From: Epithemia pelagica
Taxonomy: Eukaryota; Bacillariophyta; Bacillariophyceae; Surirellales; Surirellaceae
Direction of reading: 5' to 3'
NCBI GenBank assembly: GCA_946965045.2
Contig: OX337234.1
Coordinates: 1,922,001-1,986,000, forward strand
DNA length: 64,000 nucleotides
Below are positions 20,970 through 31,806 of the stretch, in pieces; position 1 is the first letter of the stretch, and each line of letters begins with the position of its first letter. The position numbers were made by a program, and so were the translations under genes. The notes under the pieces are model-generated. The model had not been told where the DNA came from, did no database searches, and worked only from the letters and a program-made list of their open reading frames with translations.

Positions 20970-21464
20970 ATGACATACAAGAGATACCGAACGCTTGGCC
21001 GCAAGAAACCTCACAGGTTGTCTCTCCTCCGAAATCTTGCAACCGCCCTCATCCAACATGAGCGCATTGTCACAACGTATGGTCGAGCCATGGAAATGCG
21101 AAGGCTTTGTGAGAGACTCATTGGATATGCGAAGAAGGATAACAAGGCTCACGGAAGAAACCTGGCCAATAGATACATTTACACGAAAGATGCACAAGTA
21201 AAGCTCATGAACGTACTGGGACCACGTTATGAGTTCCGAGAGGGTGGATACACTCGAGTAATGAAACTCGCCAAACCCCGCTTTGACAATAAAGCTGATA
21301 TGGCTGTTATTGAATACGTTGACAGGCCTGGAGAAATCAGAGCTGCACGCCCTCCTGCTTTCTTTCAAGACAAGTCGATTGAAGAGGTCATGGAAGCGTT
21401 AGGAATTGAAGATCCAGTGAAAAAGGAAGACGAAGCTATCGAAGGGGAAGTGGAAACAACTTAA
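20970..21464 (+). CDS. Ribosomal protein bL17, organellar (probably mitochondrial)
   Basis: 164 aa, single exon, ATG at 20970. The L17 signatures are TLGRKKPHRLSLLRNLATAL, ERIVTTYGRAMEMRRLCERLI and FREGGYTRVMKLAKPRFDNK, with NKADMAVIEYVDR at the end of the fold. The family sits near the exit tunnel of the large subunit of bacterial-type ribosomes, so a nuclear copy serves an organelle. There is no ASAF-type signal peptide, which favours mitochondria over plastid. No long presequence is present; the basic N-terminus may itself be the import signal, as in yeast and animal L17m proteins. The acidic C-terminal extension (EDPVKKEDEAIEGEVE) is typical of eukaryotic versions. Confidence 0.9.
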   Translation: MTYKRYRTLGRKKPHRLSLLRNLATALIQHERIVTTYGRAMEMRRLCERLIGYAKKDNKAHGRNLANRYIYTKDAQVKLMNVLGPRYEFREGGYTRVMKLAKPRFDNKADMAVIEYVDRPGEIRAARPPAFFQDKSIEEVMEALGIEDPVKKEDEAIEGEVETT

Positions 21465-22456
21465 TTCGAACTATTGTCTGACAAAAGCCATGACAAGCTC
21501 GCATTGAAGACTTGTATTTTGGAGCATCAAGAATCCTTATTTCTAGTTTGTAGGCAAAGTGTCACACCTCGCGTTGCAGGTAACGTTCCCGACTAGGCGG
21601 GTGAGCTGAATCAAAAATCAGTTAAACCCTATCTTCTTATCAATAGAGTCTCTAAGACTATGAAAAACGCGAGTGCCAACTGAAACGACCTAGAACCTCT
21701 GTGAGAGGAGCATATGGAGTTGTCTTGGGGAGAAAGACGGCTGTTGAGTCATAAAAGGACTCTTGTTATCATATTGCTGTGTATGAAAGTCTAGATTTGA
21801 GGTAGTGGCGGAGTCGAATGTTGAGTCAGATCATAAGTCTGCTTTTTTATTCTCGTGGCTGCAGAATTGTCATTTATCATATCTTCTGGCGATTTCTTCC
21901 GATGTGTCATGCGTTATCTTCTCTCTGGCGATTGGTGAATGGAACTACTGAAATGAATTGCTCCCCCGAGAAACCGCGCTCTAGTAGGGGCACGAGGGCA
22001 TATGATCTCGTCTGAAATGTAGACGGGGGGGATATTTTTGAAAGTTCGAAGTGGCCAAGTTCATCATGACTTTACTTTGTTGAGAACTCTCCCGTGTCCC
22101 TTGTGACTCGAAGCATGCTGTTGAATCCGAAAATGTTGCGTTGTGGAGATGGATCTGGTTCCAGTGTCGGCGTGCGCGTCCCGCCACATGGTGACCCCTG
22201 GCACGGATTTTTCTCTCTTTCCTTATTTAGTTTTTTGGTCTTGATCATGTACTGGCGCCGGCACAGCTTTTTGGACTCGTTCCATTGATTGTGGGCACGC
22301 GTTGTGATGTTCTATCATTGGTAATGTAATATGACATGAACCATGAACCTATTATTTCAGCCCTGACGCAACCAATACGACAAGAGATTGGCCATTAAGA
22401 CGACCAAGAAGACATCGGAAGTTTAGACGGGACAACCACTTCCCGACGATTTAAAA
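21465..22456. other. Gene-free intergenic region
   Basis: About 1 kb between two genes on the plus strand. No domain-bearing frame, tRNA or repeat was recognised. Confidence 0.45.
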
Positions 22457-25400
22457 ATGATTGCTTCATCATCTCTAAAACGGTTGTCCGTCGCAGTGGT
22501 GGTGCTGTTCATCCATCAACCGATCGACATTTGGACTTTGGCGAGATTTACTGAAATCGGTGACAGCGATAATGATCATGCCAACAGAAATGTTGACCAT
22601 GCAAAGCGTCAGATTGACTGGGTGCGATCCAAAGGGGGGTTTGTAACCTCAAAGGTTGCAATTAGGCGTGTTGATCCCAACGATGATACATCTCAACTTG
22701 GTGTATTTGCCACGGAAGATATTCAAGAAGATGAGATGATTCTATCGATCCCACGTGAATGCTTGATTACAAGTGAACAAGAGAAACCTGATTGGGTCTG
22801 TCGAACGTCACGCAATCTCGCTCGAGAAATGAAACTTGGCAGTAAATCCAAGTATGCGCCATACATAGAGTACCTCAAAACGCTCCCCTATGGTCAGTTG
22901 CCGAGTATGTGGAGCGCAGGGGGGAAAGATTTGCTTCTCCAGGTGACCGGAGGAACAGACGAGGCGGATGATCAAATCATACCACCTTTTGGTCCAGCAG
23001 CATGGCTTGACAACGAATGGCGCAGAGAATGCAACGGTTCAAATGATCGGAAGAAACAACACGCGTTTCTACTAGTGATTCAGCGTGGTTGGGATGACCT
23101 TCTTATTCCACTTTATGAGCTATTCAATCATCGGAACGGAAAATGGCTTAATACAAAAAGCAACCGTGTTCATGATTCCAGTCAAGACGTTCAAGTCTAT
23201 GCGTCAAAATTGATCAAGGCTGGGGACGAAATTTATGGCAGCTACACACATTGTGAAGATTGTAGAGGAAGGGTGGATAACTATGGTACTCCCGAATTAC
23301 TACGGGATTATGGTTTTGTGGAGCAGTACCCTCAAAAGTTCATTTTCAGAGAGCAGGGAGTTGCATTTACCGTTGATCTGCCGCCCGATGATGATGACGA
23401 ACTGCAGTTGATCTGGCATTCCGAGGAAGTAGGCCCAAATGACAGCGATAAACTCGAGTTCTTTGCAGAGCAACTTAAGCGCCTGCGCCAGGTGTACTCC
23501 ATGTATATGAGATTTCGTAATGAAGGCATTCCATCCTCCGAAATGCATACACTCCGCTTATTCACTCAGTCCTATATTTTGGCCATCCAACTTTTGCTTG
23601 ACGTGGCCACTGGCGTGACTTGTGCAACACCCCCGGAGGAAGATGGAAAAGCGATTGCAACAGGGCAATGTTACATTTCTTCACAGCGTTACAGCAAACT
23701 CGACAAGCCTTACGAGGACTACGATTTGCGCACCTGTGACAAGGACGTTTCATTGGATTTCTCGTCGTACTATCAACTGGATCAAATTCAATCACATTAC
23801 CAGGTCAGCTCCTACATACAAAGTCCGTATACCAGGGATACTTGCTTTGATCTGGGTACGTGTAAGCGGTGATTGTGGCTTCAGATCATTCTTTTTCTTC
23901 TCACAGCCTGGTTTGTGTCCAATGCTTGGCTCTCAGATGATATTTATCAAATATGTGGAAGTTACCGTCCTCACTACCGTACGTCGTCGGTTATGCTTGA
24001 TTTCAAATCCATCACCCTATGTTCTCACGATATATTGTGCTGAACGATTTGAATTTTTCTAGATGAGATGGTGGTTCATTACACAGCCCGCTTCCTTTCC
24101 AAAGTTGAGCGTGTCCTGTTTGTAGGTGGTGGGGATAGGTGAGTCTCAGGTTTACCAAACTCTCCCCTTTCAATCCGGAAGCTAACTCTTTTCCTCAGCA
24201 TGTTGCTTCATGAGGTCCTCAAATACCCCAAACTGGAATTTGTCGTCGGACTAGAGCTAGGTATGTTTCGAATCATTGTTGTTGTCTTCTCGTTGTTATC
24301 GACTTCTCAGCTCGTCTTGTATGTTTCAGATCAAACGGTGACAAGAGGGGCATTCAAACACTTTGGAACGCAGCCACATTGGGACAATGAAAAGGTGCAG
24401 TGGTGGTACGGTGATGCTGCCAAAAGCTTGCTTATGCTTCCAAAGGAATACTTCGGAACTTTCGATATGGTGTTGGTGGACCTCAGTGAAACTGTGATGA
24501 GTGCCCTTGTCACAAAGGATTTGGATATCATGTCGGCGCTTTCGTTGCTTCTGAAGCCCGAGGGTATCTTTGTCAAGGTACGTGTGGAAGCATACACATC
24601 CTATGTGCGGACTCACAAAGAAAAGGGCTTACATGTAAGTTTGTGCAGAATGAATTATACTTCGAAAAACTGAACCCAATTTTCAAGCACACAATCCAGG
24701 TACATTTTTACGATGTACCTGTTGTCTGCAGTCAGAGCTTGTGCCTTGGAAGTAACGGTTTAGATTTCATCCATCGAGAGTTGACTGACCACAAAGTTGA
24801 GACTAAGCTTGCATTGTTAGACAATGTTGATCACGACCTCGAAATTGTTCATGACTATTTGAGCAACCCCAACGCAGAAAAGCATTGTGCCACAGATGAA
24901 GAGAAAGAGGAACAAGCTGAACAAGAGACAAGTCCCGGTGTTCTCATGATCGTTGAAGCGGAAAATGCCAGTGCCGTTCTTGCTCCCTCCAGTGCCCTCG
25001 AAAGTGTTCTGGTTCCAGCGTTGAAAAAGGAGGGCCTCTCAGTTGTATCTACAGTTGTGTCAGATGATGGTTCAGGCGTGGTTCTGATATCCATATTGAG
25101 AGAGGGGTATGTGGTTGCACGAACATGGCCGGAACACAAATATTGTGCATTTGACATACACCTATGGAGTAGCTTTGACAATCACGACAAAATCAAGCAA
25201 TCGTTGGTAACAGCTGTTGGTGGAGAGTCTCAATCCACTTCCTCGTATCGAATCGTGGCTGGCGGTATGTTTGGCCTGAGCACGTGGAGAGAAGATTACA
25301 AAGCTCGCGGTCCAAAATTCACGCAAGATTGCAGCAAGCCTCCAGGACCAGATCAAAGTTCGAGTATGGACTCCGAAACTATCGATAGTATACTTGTTGA

Positions 25401-26499
25401 TATGATGGATATCAGTGGATGGAAAAATGTTGTTGCAGCCGTAACGTGCGGGCCAAAGGACCAAGAGTGCCACAGCATTGGTCTCGTTTCAAAGCACTCG
25501 TCTGTTCGCAAGACGATTCCGCTTCACACCTGTCAGGTCATGCACGGCATCGAGAACCATGAAGATAGCGCGAGTGAACAGTATGCATGCGAGTTGGAGT
25601 TGTTGGACCTCTTGATAGGGTCGACCAACGATGGTGATAAGATTTCACTTCTTGTTGTGGACATCTCAGCTTCTTTCGCCTTGGCCCAAATTATCAACAA
25701 AATTGCCGTACGCCTCGCAAACAAGATATTCACGGAGGATATACAGGTGGTTGCCCCGATAGAAGATTCAACAGAAACTTGGAGAAAACATTTTGTGGAT
25801 GAGTTCAGAGATGTCATTCCAGAGGAGCCGGCATTCATGGCTGATGTATTGTTTAACGGTACATCAAATAGTCTGCAGATTGTAAGCTTTCTCTCCGGTG
25901 ACGATCATTTCATCACTCACATGAAAGAATCCGTTCAAAGCATTGAATCGCGGACTGGCCTCGTGGCTGACATTCGTGGCTTTGGAGGAGGAGGTTTCAA
26001 GTTTCAAGAGAATTTCGAAGCATCTCAGTGGTTCTTGCCCGGGGATTACGATCAACGAGGCCCCTATGAACAGTGGCAGTCCCAGCAGCCCACAGGCCAT
26101 CAGTCAATAGTTCAGTTACAGGCGCACGGCGAAGGCAATGAAACAGAGTTGTCCACGGGCACAGTGAAAGATTTGTTGATTAACTCACTTTCAGCCTTGG
26201 AAATAGAAACCAGCATTCCTCCTCAAGAATTGGACATCGGAGATGGCAGTGTGATTGTTGCATTTTTGTCAGATGGAACGGGGCATATAGTGACCTTATA
26301 CGATGGCAGAGATCACATGTCGTTGAACATTTTTCTCTACGAGGAGTCATTCTCTTTTGCTGACGACTTGGGATTTGAATTCAAGCAAAGGAAGCCGTCA
26401 CTTGCTGCTGCTTTGTTTGACGAAATGCCCAGAGGCTACGGCCGAGTGGTGAACTTTCTCGATGGCCAGGAACGTCGTGGAGAGCCTCACTGGGTTTAG
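22457..26499 (+). CDS. Signal-peptide SET methyltransferase / aminopropyltransferase / dead AdoMetDC fusion (diatom polyamine type)
   Basis: Six exons: 22457..23855, 23907..23978, 24063..24138, 24199..24260, 24330..24577 and 24649..26499 (1235 aa; all phases agree). It starts with a hydrophobic signal or anchor (LSVAVVVLFIHQ). A SET domain (about 65-315) follows, with LGVFATEDI, ELFNHRNG and YGTPELLRDYGFVE. A spermidine-synthase-like domain (about 455-690) shows HYHEMVVH, FVGGGDSMLLHEVL, GLELDQ and GDAAKSL...VDLSET. A bacterial-type AdoMetDC-like domain (about 715-830) has GYVVARTWPEHKYCAFDIHLW. The pyruvoyl Ser of the canonical ESH is Gly (EGY) and the FTCG Cys is Ser, so it should not decarboxylate. 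A second similar beta block near the C-terminus (GHIVTLYDGRDHMSLNIFLY) may be another relic. From a proposal for diatoms (A. J. Michael, 2011, recalled), such fusions may methylate polyamines or attach them to silaffins in the secretory system. Confidence 0.88.
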
Positions 26500-26563
26500 G
26501 TCTGCACATGCAACCATAGAGACCCCATGGTGAAAATGATCATATAGGAATAGTCTTCACTTA

Positions 26564-27368
26564 GGCTATCTCCACCCGAGCGCCGCTATGCTGACGTATT
26601 TGGGCTTTCTGATTGGCTTCGCTATCCGGATAGCGGATTAGCGGAGCCAAAGGGAAATAAACTCCACGATCTCCGTTAAAAGAACGCCGCTATCTCGCGT
26701 TGCGCGTACGCATTGCGCATATGCCCTCTCTTGTTTCGGTTAAAAAGGGGTGCGACCGCGGAAGTTGCGGAATTCAAACAAGCAAGACAATCAACGAGAG
26801 CACAAAGCATAAACCAAAGATGGAGGACTCGTTGTTCTCCCTCTTCATTGTTGACTGTCATGGTGAATCATGTTGTTGTTCATGGCCAATGTAGATGTAG
26901 GTTGTAGTTTGCAGTCCAATCGTCCTATTGTATTCCCTGTCCCATTTCCGATTGATTGTTTGATAATCGAACTCATCAATAGTTTGAATGATGCATTTGT
27001 TTGATTGTTGCATTCCTTCCGATCCGTGATCCTCGAATCATCTTGCTGTGCATGTGCATGGTTCTTGTCCCATTGTAGGAAGTAGGGAACACAACAATGG
27101 AAAAAGAGATGGTAAGCGATCGTCACAATCAATACGTGCCATTGCCATGTTTTCGACACGAGAGATTCAAAGTTTCACTTTTGGCAGCAGACGTTAATTT
27201 ATTAATGCCGACGGTTATATTTTGCTCCGCTATCCGCTATTTTCCCCGCTATTCGGGGCCCCCAATAGCGGCAAAAATAGCGGATAGTGGCGCTGGTTAG
27301 CGGTTAGAGGAGATGGTGGAGTTCGATAGCGGTTTTGGGGCCTTTAGCGGGCCCGGGTGAAGATAGCC
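26564..27368. mobile_element. Tourist/PIF-Harbinger-like MITE, copy 2 (805 bp)
   Basis: Same element as at 17987-18751, in the same orientation, with small indels such as a repeated GCGTACGCATTGCGCATA segment and an extra TGCA step. The left end is TTA|GGCTATCTCCACCCG. The right end reads CGGGTGAAGATAGCC (one substitution in the TIR) followed by CTC, so the right TTA duplication is lost or mutated. The same clusters of TAGCGG/CCGCTA hexamers lie near both ends. It begins 64 bp after the stop of the polyamine fusion gene and ends 146 bp before the start of the DnaJ gene, inside that gene's promoter region. Confidence 0.85.
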
Positions 27369-27514
27369 CTCACTCATTGACTGATAGTTCGACATAGAAG
27401 GGTTGGGTGTTGGCTGTTGGGTCGTGTGTCGTGTGGTCGTTGGTCGTGCGTGTTGTCGGCATTTCTCCACGTAAAGTATCCGCGACTGCGCCATGGACGT
27501 TCCCAGTTCCCACC

Positions 27515-29379
27515 ATGACTTCTCACAATGAAACCATGTCCAGTGCAGATAAACCAAATGGTAGTACCAGTGGCGGTGTTCGAGGCTGGTGGGGGAGTAT
27601 ACAAAGAACCTTTGAAGCAAAACAAGAAGAGAAACGAAAGGCTGATGAAGCAAAGTCGATAGGCAAAGTCTGGAACCCAGAAACTAAATCATGGGAGTTC
27701 TACTTCTTGGACGCCGAGCGCATAGAAATCGAGAGCATCGAGAAAGAAAAGGCTGGAAAGAACGACACAACTACCAGTGAGGATGAACGTCCCGTGAAAG
27801 ATCGTGCCTATTATGATCTGTTGGGAGTTTCGACAAGTGCAACAGCTGGGGATATAAAGAAAGCTTACTATAAGAAGGCCAGGGCTTGTCATCCCGACAA
27901 GAACCCGGGCGACTCTGAAGCTGCAGCCAAATTCCAAGAACTTGGTCATGCCTACAACGTCTTGAGCAATGAACAACTACGGGCAAACTATGACAAAAAC
28001 GGAATAAGCGAAAGTAGTACACAGGAGACCATGGAAGTTGATGTCAGTATTTTCTTCAATGTCATGTTTGGAAGTGAACTCGTGACCCCTTATATCGGTA
28101 AGTATTATCTGTCTGATAAAAGTGGTTCTCTTTATCACTATTTGTCACCATTCTTGAGGCTACTTGATACAACTTTCCACAGGTGAACTATGGATGTCCC
28201 AAATGGCAGATAGTTTGATGTCCCAGGAAGATGGTGATCTTAGTCCAGAGGAAATCGAACAGTTGGATGAAGACACCAAGCGTGAAATGATGGAGGAAAA
28301 GATGAAAGTAATGAGTGAAGAGTCAGAGTTCCGACAAAGAAAGCGTCGGGTAGACTGTGCCTTTAATTTGCGCGAAAGAGTTAGTTCCTATGACCCCCAA
28401 AATCGCGAAACCTTTATCCAAGGGGCACGTGCGGAAGCCATGCAGATTGCTTCTGGTTCTTATGGAGCTACCTATTGCAAGACAATTGGGTTCGCTTGGA
28501 TGGTCGCTGCTGAAGAATACCTTGGTTTCGAGAATACATTCCTTGGTATGGGTGGTCACTTGGCCCGATGGCAACGAGGAGCTGCGAGGTAAGCAGGAAT
28601 CTCGATCAAAACTTATGTCAAACGCTATCATTCTCAGTATATCCCGGTCTCCTACCACTTGATCCACATTGCAGCTTCGGAGGTGAAATGAAAATGATTG
28701 GCGCTGGCATAAAGGCAGTAAGCGGTAAGTTTTGTCTGTGTTGATAACAAAACCGAGAGTCCCCTAGTCATGATCCAGACCTGAAACTGAAAATTGATGG
28801 TGTTCTTTGGGCCAGCCGGAAGTCGCGCAATGGAAAAGGTTGAATCATTACAGGATGAGAAAGATGAAGAGAAAGCCGCTCAACAGGTGCAGCAGACTAT
28901 CGACGATGGTCTTCCCGCATTCTTGGAATTTGCATGGGCGGTGAACAAGGTTCGTATGGAAAAAGCGCATGTTCTTTAGACTCTCGTTTGGCCCCGTCAC
29001 ACGATCTCACATGTCATTGTGATCATCTTGCGTTTCATCAACGCTACTTCAGCGTGATATTCAAAGCACTCTCAAGGAGGCTTGCAAGAAAGTTCTACAA
29101 GATGCTGGAGTCCCCAAAGAAGATCGCCTGGTACGCGCTGAAGCCATTAGAACATTGGGTAAAGAGTTTCACTCCGTTGGGGTGATGATGGCCAAGTCTA
29201 CGAAACAGGATGCCGAAGATATCAAAGCACGCGTCGCTGTTGCGTCAATGGCCACAATGGCAAAGGCTCAGGGACAGGAAATGACGGAGGAGGACCAAAA
29301 GGAGATGATGCAACAAGCGAAGGAGCAGATGACAGCTGCCCCTGTGACAGCCGAGAGTGAAGAAACAAGCACGAGCTGA
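27515..29379 (+). CDS. DnaJ (Hsp40) co-chaperone with DnaJ-X domain
   Basis: Five exons: 27515..28097, 28183..28588, 28675..28724, 28816..28949 and 29053..29379, giving 499 aa with consistent phases (1, 2, 1, 0) and introns of 85-103 bp. The ATG at 27515 gives MTSHNET. The J domain (about 105-170) has YYDLLGVSTSATAGDIKKAY and the HPD tripeptide (ACHPDKN, His126) that stimulates Hsp70. Its C-terminal half is the DnaJ-X type seen in yeast Caj1/Djp1 and plant homologues: SIFFNVMFGSELVTPYIGEL, QGARAEAMQIASGSYG, TIGFAWMVAAEEYLGF, KEACKKVLQDAGVP and RAEAIRTLGKEF. No signal peptide or zinc finger; likely cytosolic. MITE copy 2 occupies the sequence just upstream, so its promoter may be partly element-derived (inference). 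Confidence 0.9.
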
Positions 29380-30117
29380 AAATTAAGCGAAGTATGGCTT
29401 CACAGGAAGTCGGCTTGCACATGAAATGACAATCTCTTTGAGCAACTCATCGAAATGAATCTGAGAGATCCAGCAATCCCGCATAGTATCAGTTCTTGAG
29501 CTCACAAGAAGCACCCTAATAGACCTTATTGGAGCCATGAATCGATTGATAGTGTGAGATAGCAACTGACATCTTTGCGTCTTCATGCATGTCTGTGGAT
29601 TCCACATTCAACGGCAGCTGACGAAATGCCCATCAGAAACGTTCCGCTACGCCTAATGCTTTGGACGCCGAGCCTCTTCATCTCAGCGTACACGGGGTGG
29701 TGGCTGACCTTGATTTGTTTTGTACACGTGATGGTTTCTCCCTATCTCGATTGCGGTAATGCTATCAGCTACTCCTATCCCCCAACAAAACTCTACTTCC
29801 ACTCCCAAGCGCTCGGAACAGATACAGTGAGATAGGTTATGCGCAGTACTTCCGAATTGCTCGTGGTAGGCATGAGCTCCGGGTTGTCATTGAAGCAAAA
29901 CACGACCAAACATATCCACAATCCACACGTTTTGTCGTTACAAGTACTTCCGGATTTGGTACTCATTATTTCACACTCCATCGGTTCAGAAAGAGTCGCG
30001 CAATCCCAACTTGGGATTTGGGATACACTACACACCACACGCCTACCTTGCGTTTTTTGCATCGTGCATCGTGTCGCTGTCACAAAAAAGAAAAGACTCT
30101 CCAAAGACAAAGGGACT
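29380..30117. other. Intergenic region with the promoter of ApoL-like copy B
   Basis: 738 bp between two plus-strand genes. The frame of the downstream gene stays open back to 29839, but homology with copy A begins at MRIGDFVSTPYG, so I place the start at 30118. No repeats were seen. Confidence 0.45.
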
Positions 30118-31806
30118 ATGAGAATTGGTGATTTTGTCTCCACTCCCTACGGGGAAGCCAAGTTGACTTTATATCGTGAGACAGATAAAACGTATGTACT
30201 TCGCCTGCCTTTCGGCATTCTCTATGCAAACAAGGAGACGATTTCTGCAGTACAAGAAGAGAAAGAGGCGAAGGATGCCCTCGTCCGCGCCAAAAAAGCA
30301 ACGGAACTGGGCGAGGCTTATGCGTCTCTCGAGACCATGAGGAAATTCAATCTTGAAGTCGCTTGTCAGGAATGTGGAATTCAACATGTCGACTACGAAG
30401 AATGTACTGCATGTTTGTTGGAAGGAGCGGTCGCTGCGCGGGCAGCGAGTATGTCGGGTCGCTTCTCGAGCATGTTCAAGCCATCGGATAGTATGCCGCG
30501 GCTCAAGCGCTTTGTGGAAGAGCGTGAAAAGAAGAGTAAACCGGATCGATGCTTGACCTGTGGAGCCCCATGTTGTGCCAAGCATTCGTCGGCAACTTTT
30601 CGTCGAGAAGGAATCACCGTGTGCAGCGAGTGTGAAGGTGTGTTCCAGATGGATTTCATTGTGGACTGCATGACATTGAATAAGAAAGAGCGCCAGGCCA
30701 AGGTGGACAAATTAATTGACCTGTACGATCGAGCGGTATTACTTCTGAAATTTTCAGCTCAATATATTGACGAAGTGGCTGACAGCCTTGAAGATACCAA
30801 GAAACGACACAACCATCTCAACGTCGGAGGTTCTTCGGCTGGCATTGTTTCTGGTGTACTGGGCGTTGCAGCTGCTGTGACAATACTGACACCAGCAGGA
30901 GCTCCTTTATTGCTTGCCTCGTTAATGCTTGGGACTGGAGCTACTGCTGTTCAGACGGGAACCGAAGTCAACAGCAGATACTTTAGTGAACCCAATAAGG
31001 TCGCGGATAGAATCATGGCCACTCATGGAATGCTTCTTTCCGTCCTTACTGTAACAGGAACGTTGCGTGATGCCGCTACAAGAGATCATATCCGAACAGA
31101 TGCCTTTGAAGACGACTCTCCAATATTGAGGGAACTTCAAAAGAACCACATCAAAAATCGCCAGGCTTTGCTGGCTGGAATGACAGCTGGACGCTTCTCC
31201 CTCGCAAGCGCGGAACTTCTGGGCCTGGCTGAGGGTGCCACCATTGCGAGAGGTGCCCGTTTATTTTCTCGATCTGGTACGGCAGCCATGCGAACACTTC
31301 GTTTTGCGCGCTTTGCAGGAGGTGCCTTGGCAGCAGCTACATTGTTGGTGGAAGCCAAAGGCATGCATAACACCGTTGAAGCAATCCGAGCTGGTTCTCC
31401 CTGTGAAAAGGCCGAGGCACTACGACACATTCAACTGGAAATGCCCGATCTCCCGACTACAGCCGATCTTGAGAAGGAATGCACTGCATACTTAAACTAC
31501 ATGGACAACAGAGGTCGTCAAATGAAGGAGGAGGAAGCAATTCAGCTATTGTTGGAAGTTTCGGAGGCTGCACAGAAAGAGCAAGAGCAGAGGGAAAAAG
31601 AAGAGAAGGAAAGAGAGGCAGCCGCCGCCAGAGAAGAAGAGCAAAGGAGAAGCGAGGAAGGTCAAGAACGGGAAGGGGAACTGATTGTGGAAGGAGAGTC
31701 CTCTGTGACAGATGCGACAGAGAGCGTAGCTTCGAAAGAAAGCAGTCGCAGCATGGGGGCTTCTCTACTGGAACGCATTCAACGACACAAACAAACGCAA
31801 CAATAG
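30118..31806 (+). CDS. ApoL-like membrane protein with N-terminal Cys-rich domain, copy B
   Basis: 562 aa, single exon, start MRIGDFVSTPYGEAKL. It is colinear with copy A (13655-15397): TPYG...LRLPFGILYA module; CQECG, CTAC, CLTCGAPCCAKH and CSEC cysteine pairs; an amphipathic segment; the Gly/Ala hydrophobic hairpin (GGSSAGIVSGVLGVAAAVTI...LGTGATAVQTGTE); a late hydrophobic helix (FARFAGGALAAATLLVEAKG); and CEKAEALRHIQ. The C-terminus differs: a long Glu/Arg coiled-coil (REKEEKEREAAAAREEEQ) replaces the acidic tail of copy A. The cysteine spacing and the hairpin are the best conserved parts, suggesting a metal-bound N-domain and membrane insertion. Function unknown; the ApoL resemblance is by eye. 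Confidence 0.82.
   Translation: MRIGDFVSTPYGEAKLTLYRETDKTYVLRLPFGILYANKETISAVQEEKEAKDALVRAKKATELGEAYASLETMRKFNLEVACQECGIQHVDYEECTACLLEGAVAARAASMSGRFSSMFKPSDSMPRLKRFVEEREKKSKPDRCLTCGAPCCAKHSSATFRREGITVCSECEGVFQMDFIVDCMTLNKKERQAKVDKLIDLYDRAVLLLKFSAQYIDEVADSLEDTKKRHNHLNVGGSSAGIVSGVLGVAAAVTILTPAGAPLLLASLMLGTGATAVQTGTEVNSRYFSEPNKVADRIMATHGMLLSVLTVTGTLRDAATRDHIRTDAFEDDSPILRELQKNHIKNRQALLAGMTAGRFSLASAELLGLAEGATIARGARLFSRSGTAAMRTLRFARFAGGALAAATLLVEAKGMHNTVEAIRAGSPCEKAEALRHIQLEMPDLPTTADLEKECTAYLNYMDNRGRQMKEEEAIQLLLEVSEAAQKEQEQREKEEKEREAAAAREEEQRRSEEGQEREGELIVEGESSVTDATESVASKESSRSMGASLLERIQRHKQTQQ

Noticed and set aside
20393-21004. 203-codon minus frame
   Set aside because: No ATG start, overlaps the bL17 start antisense, and has no domain.
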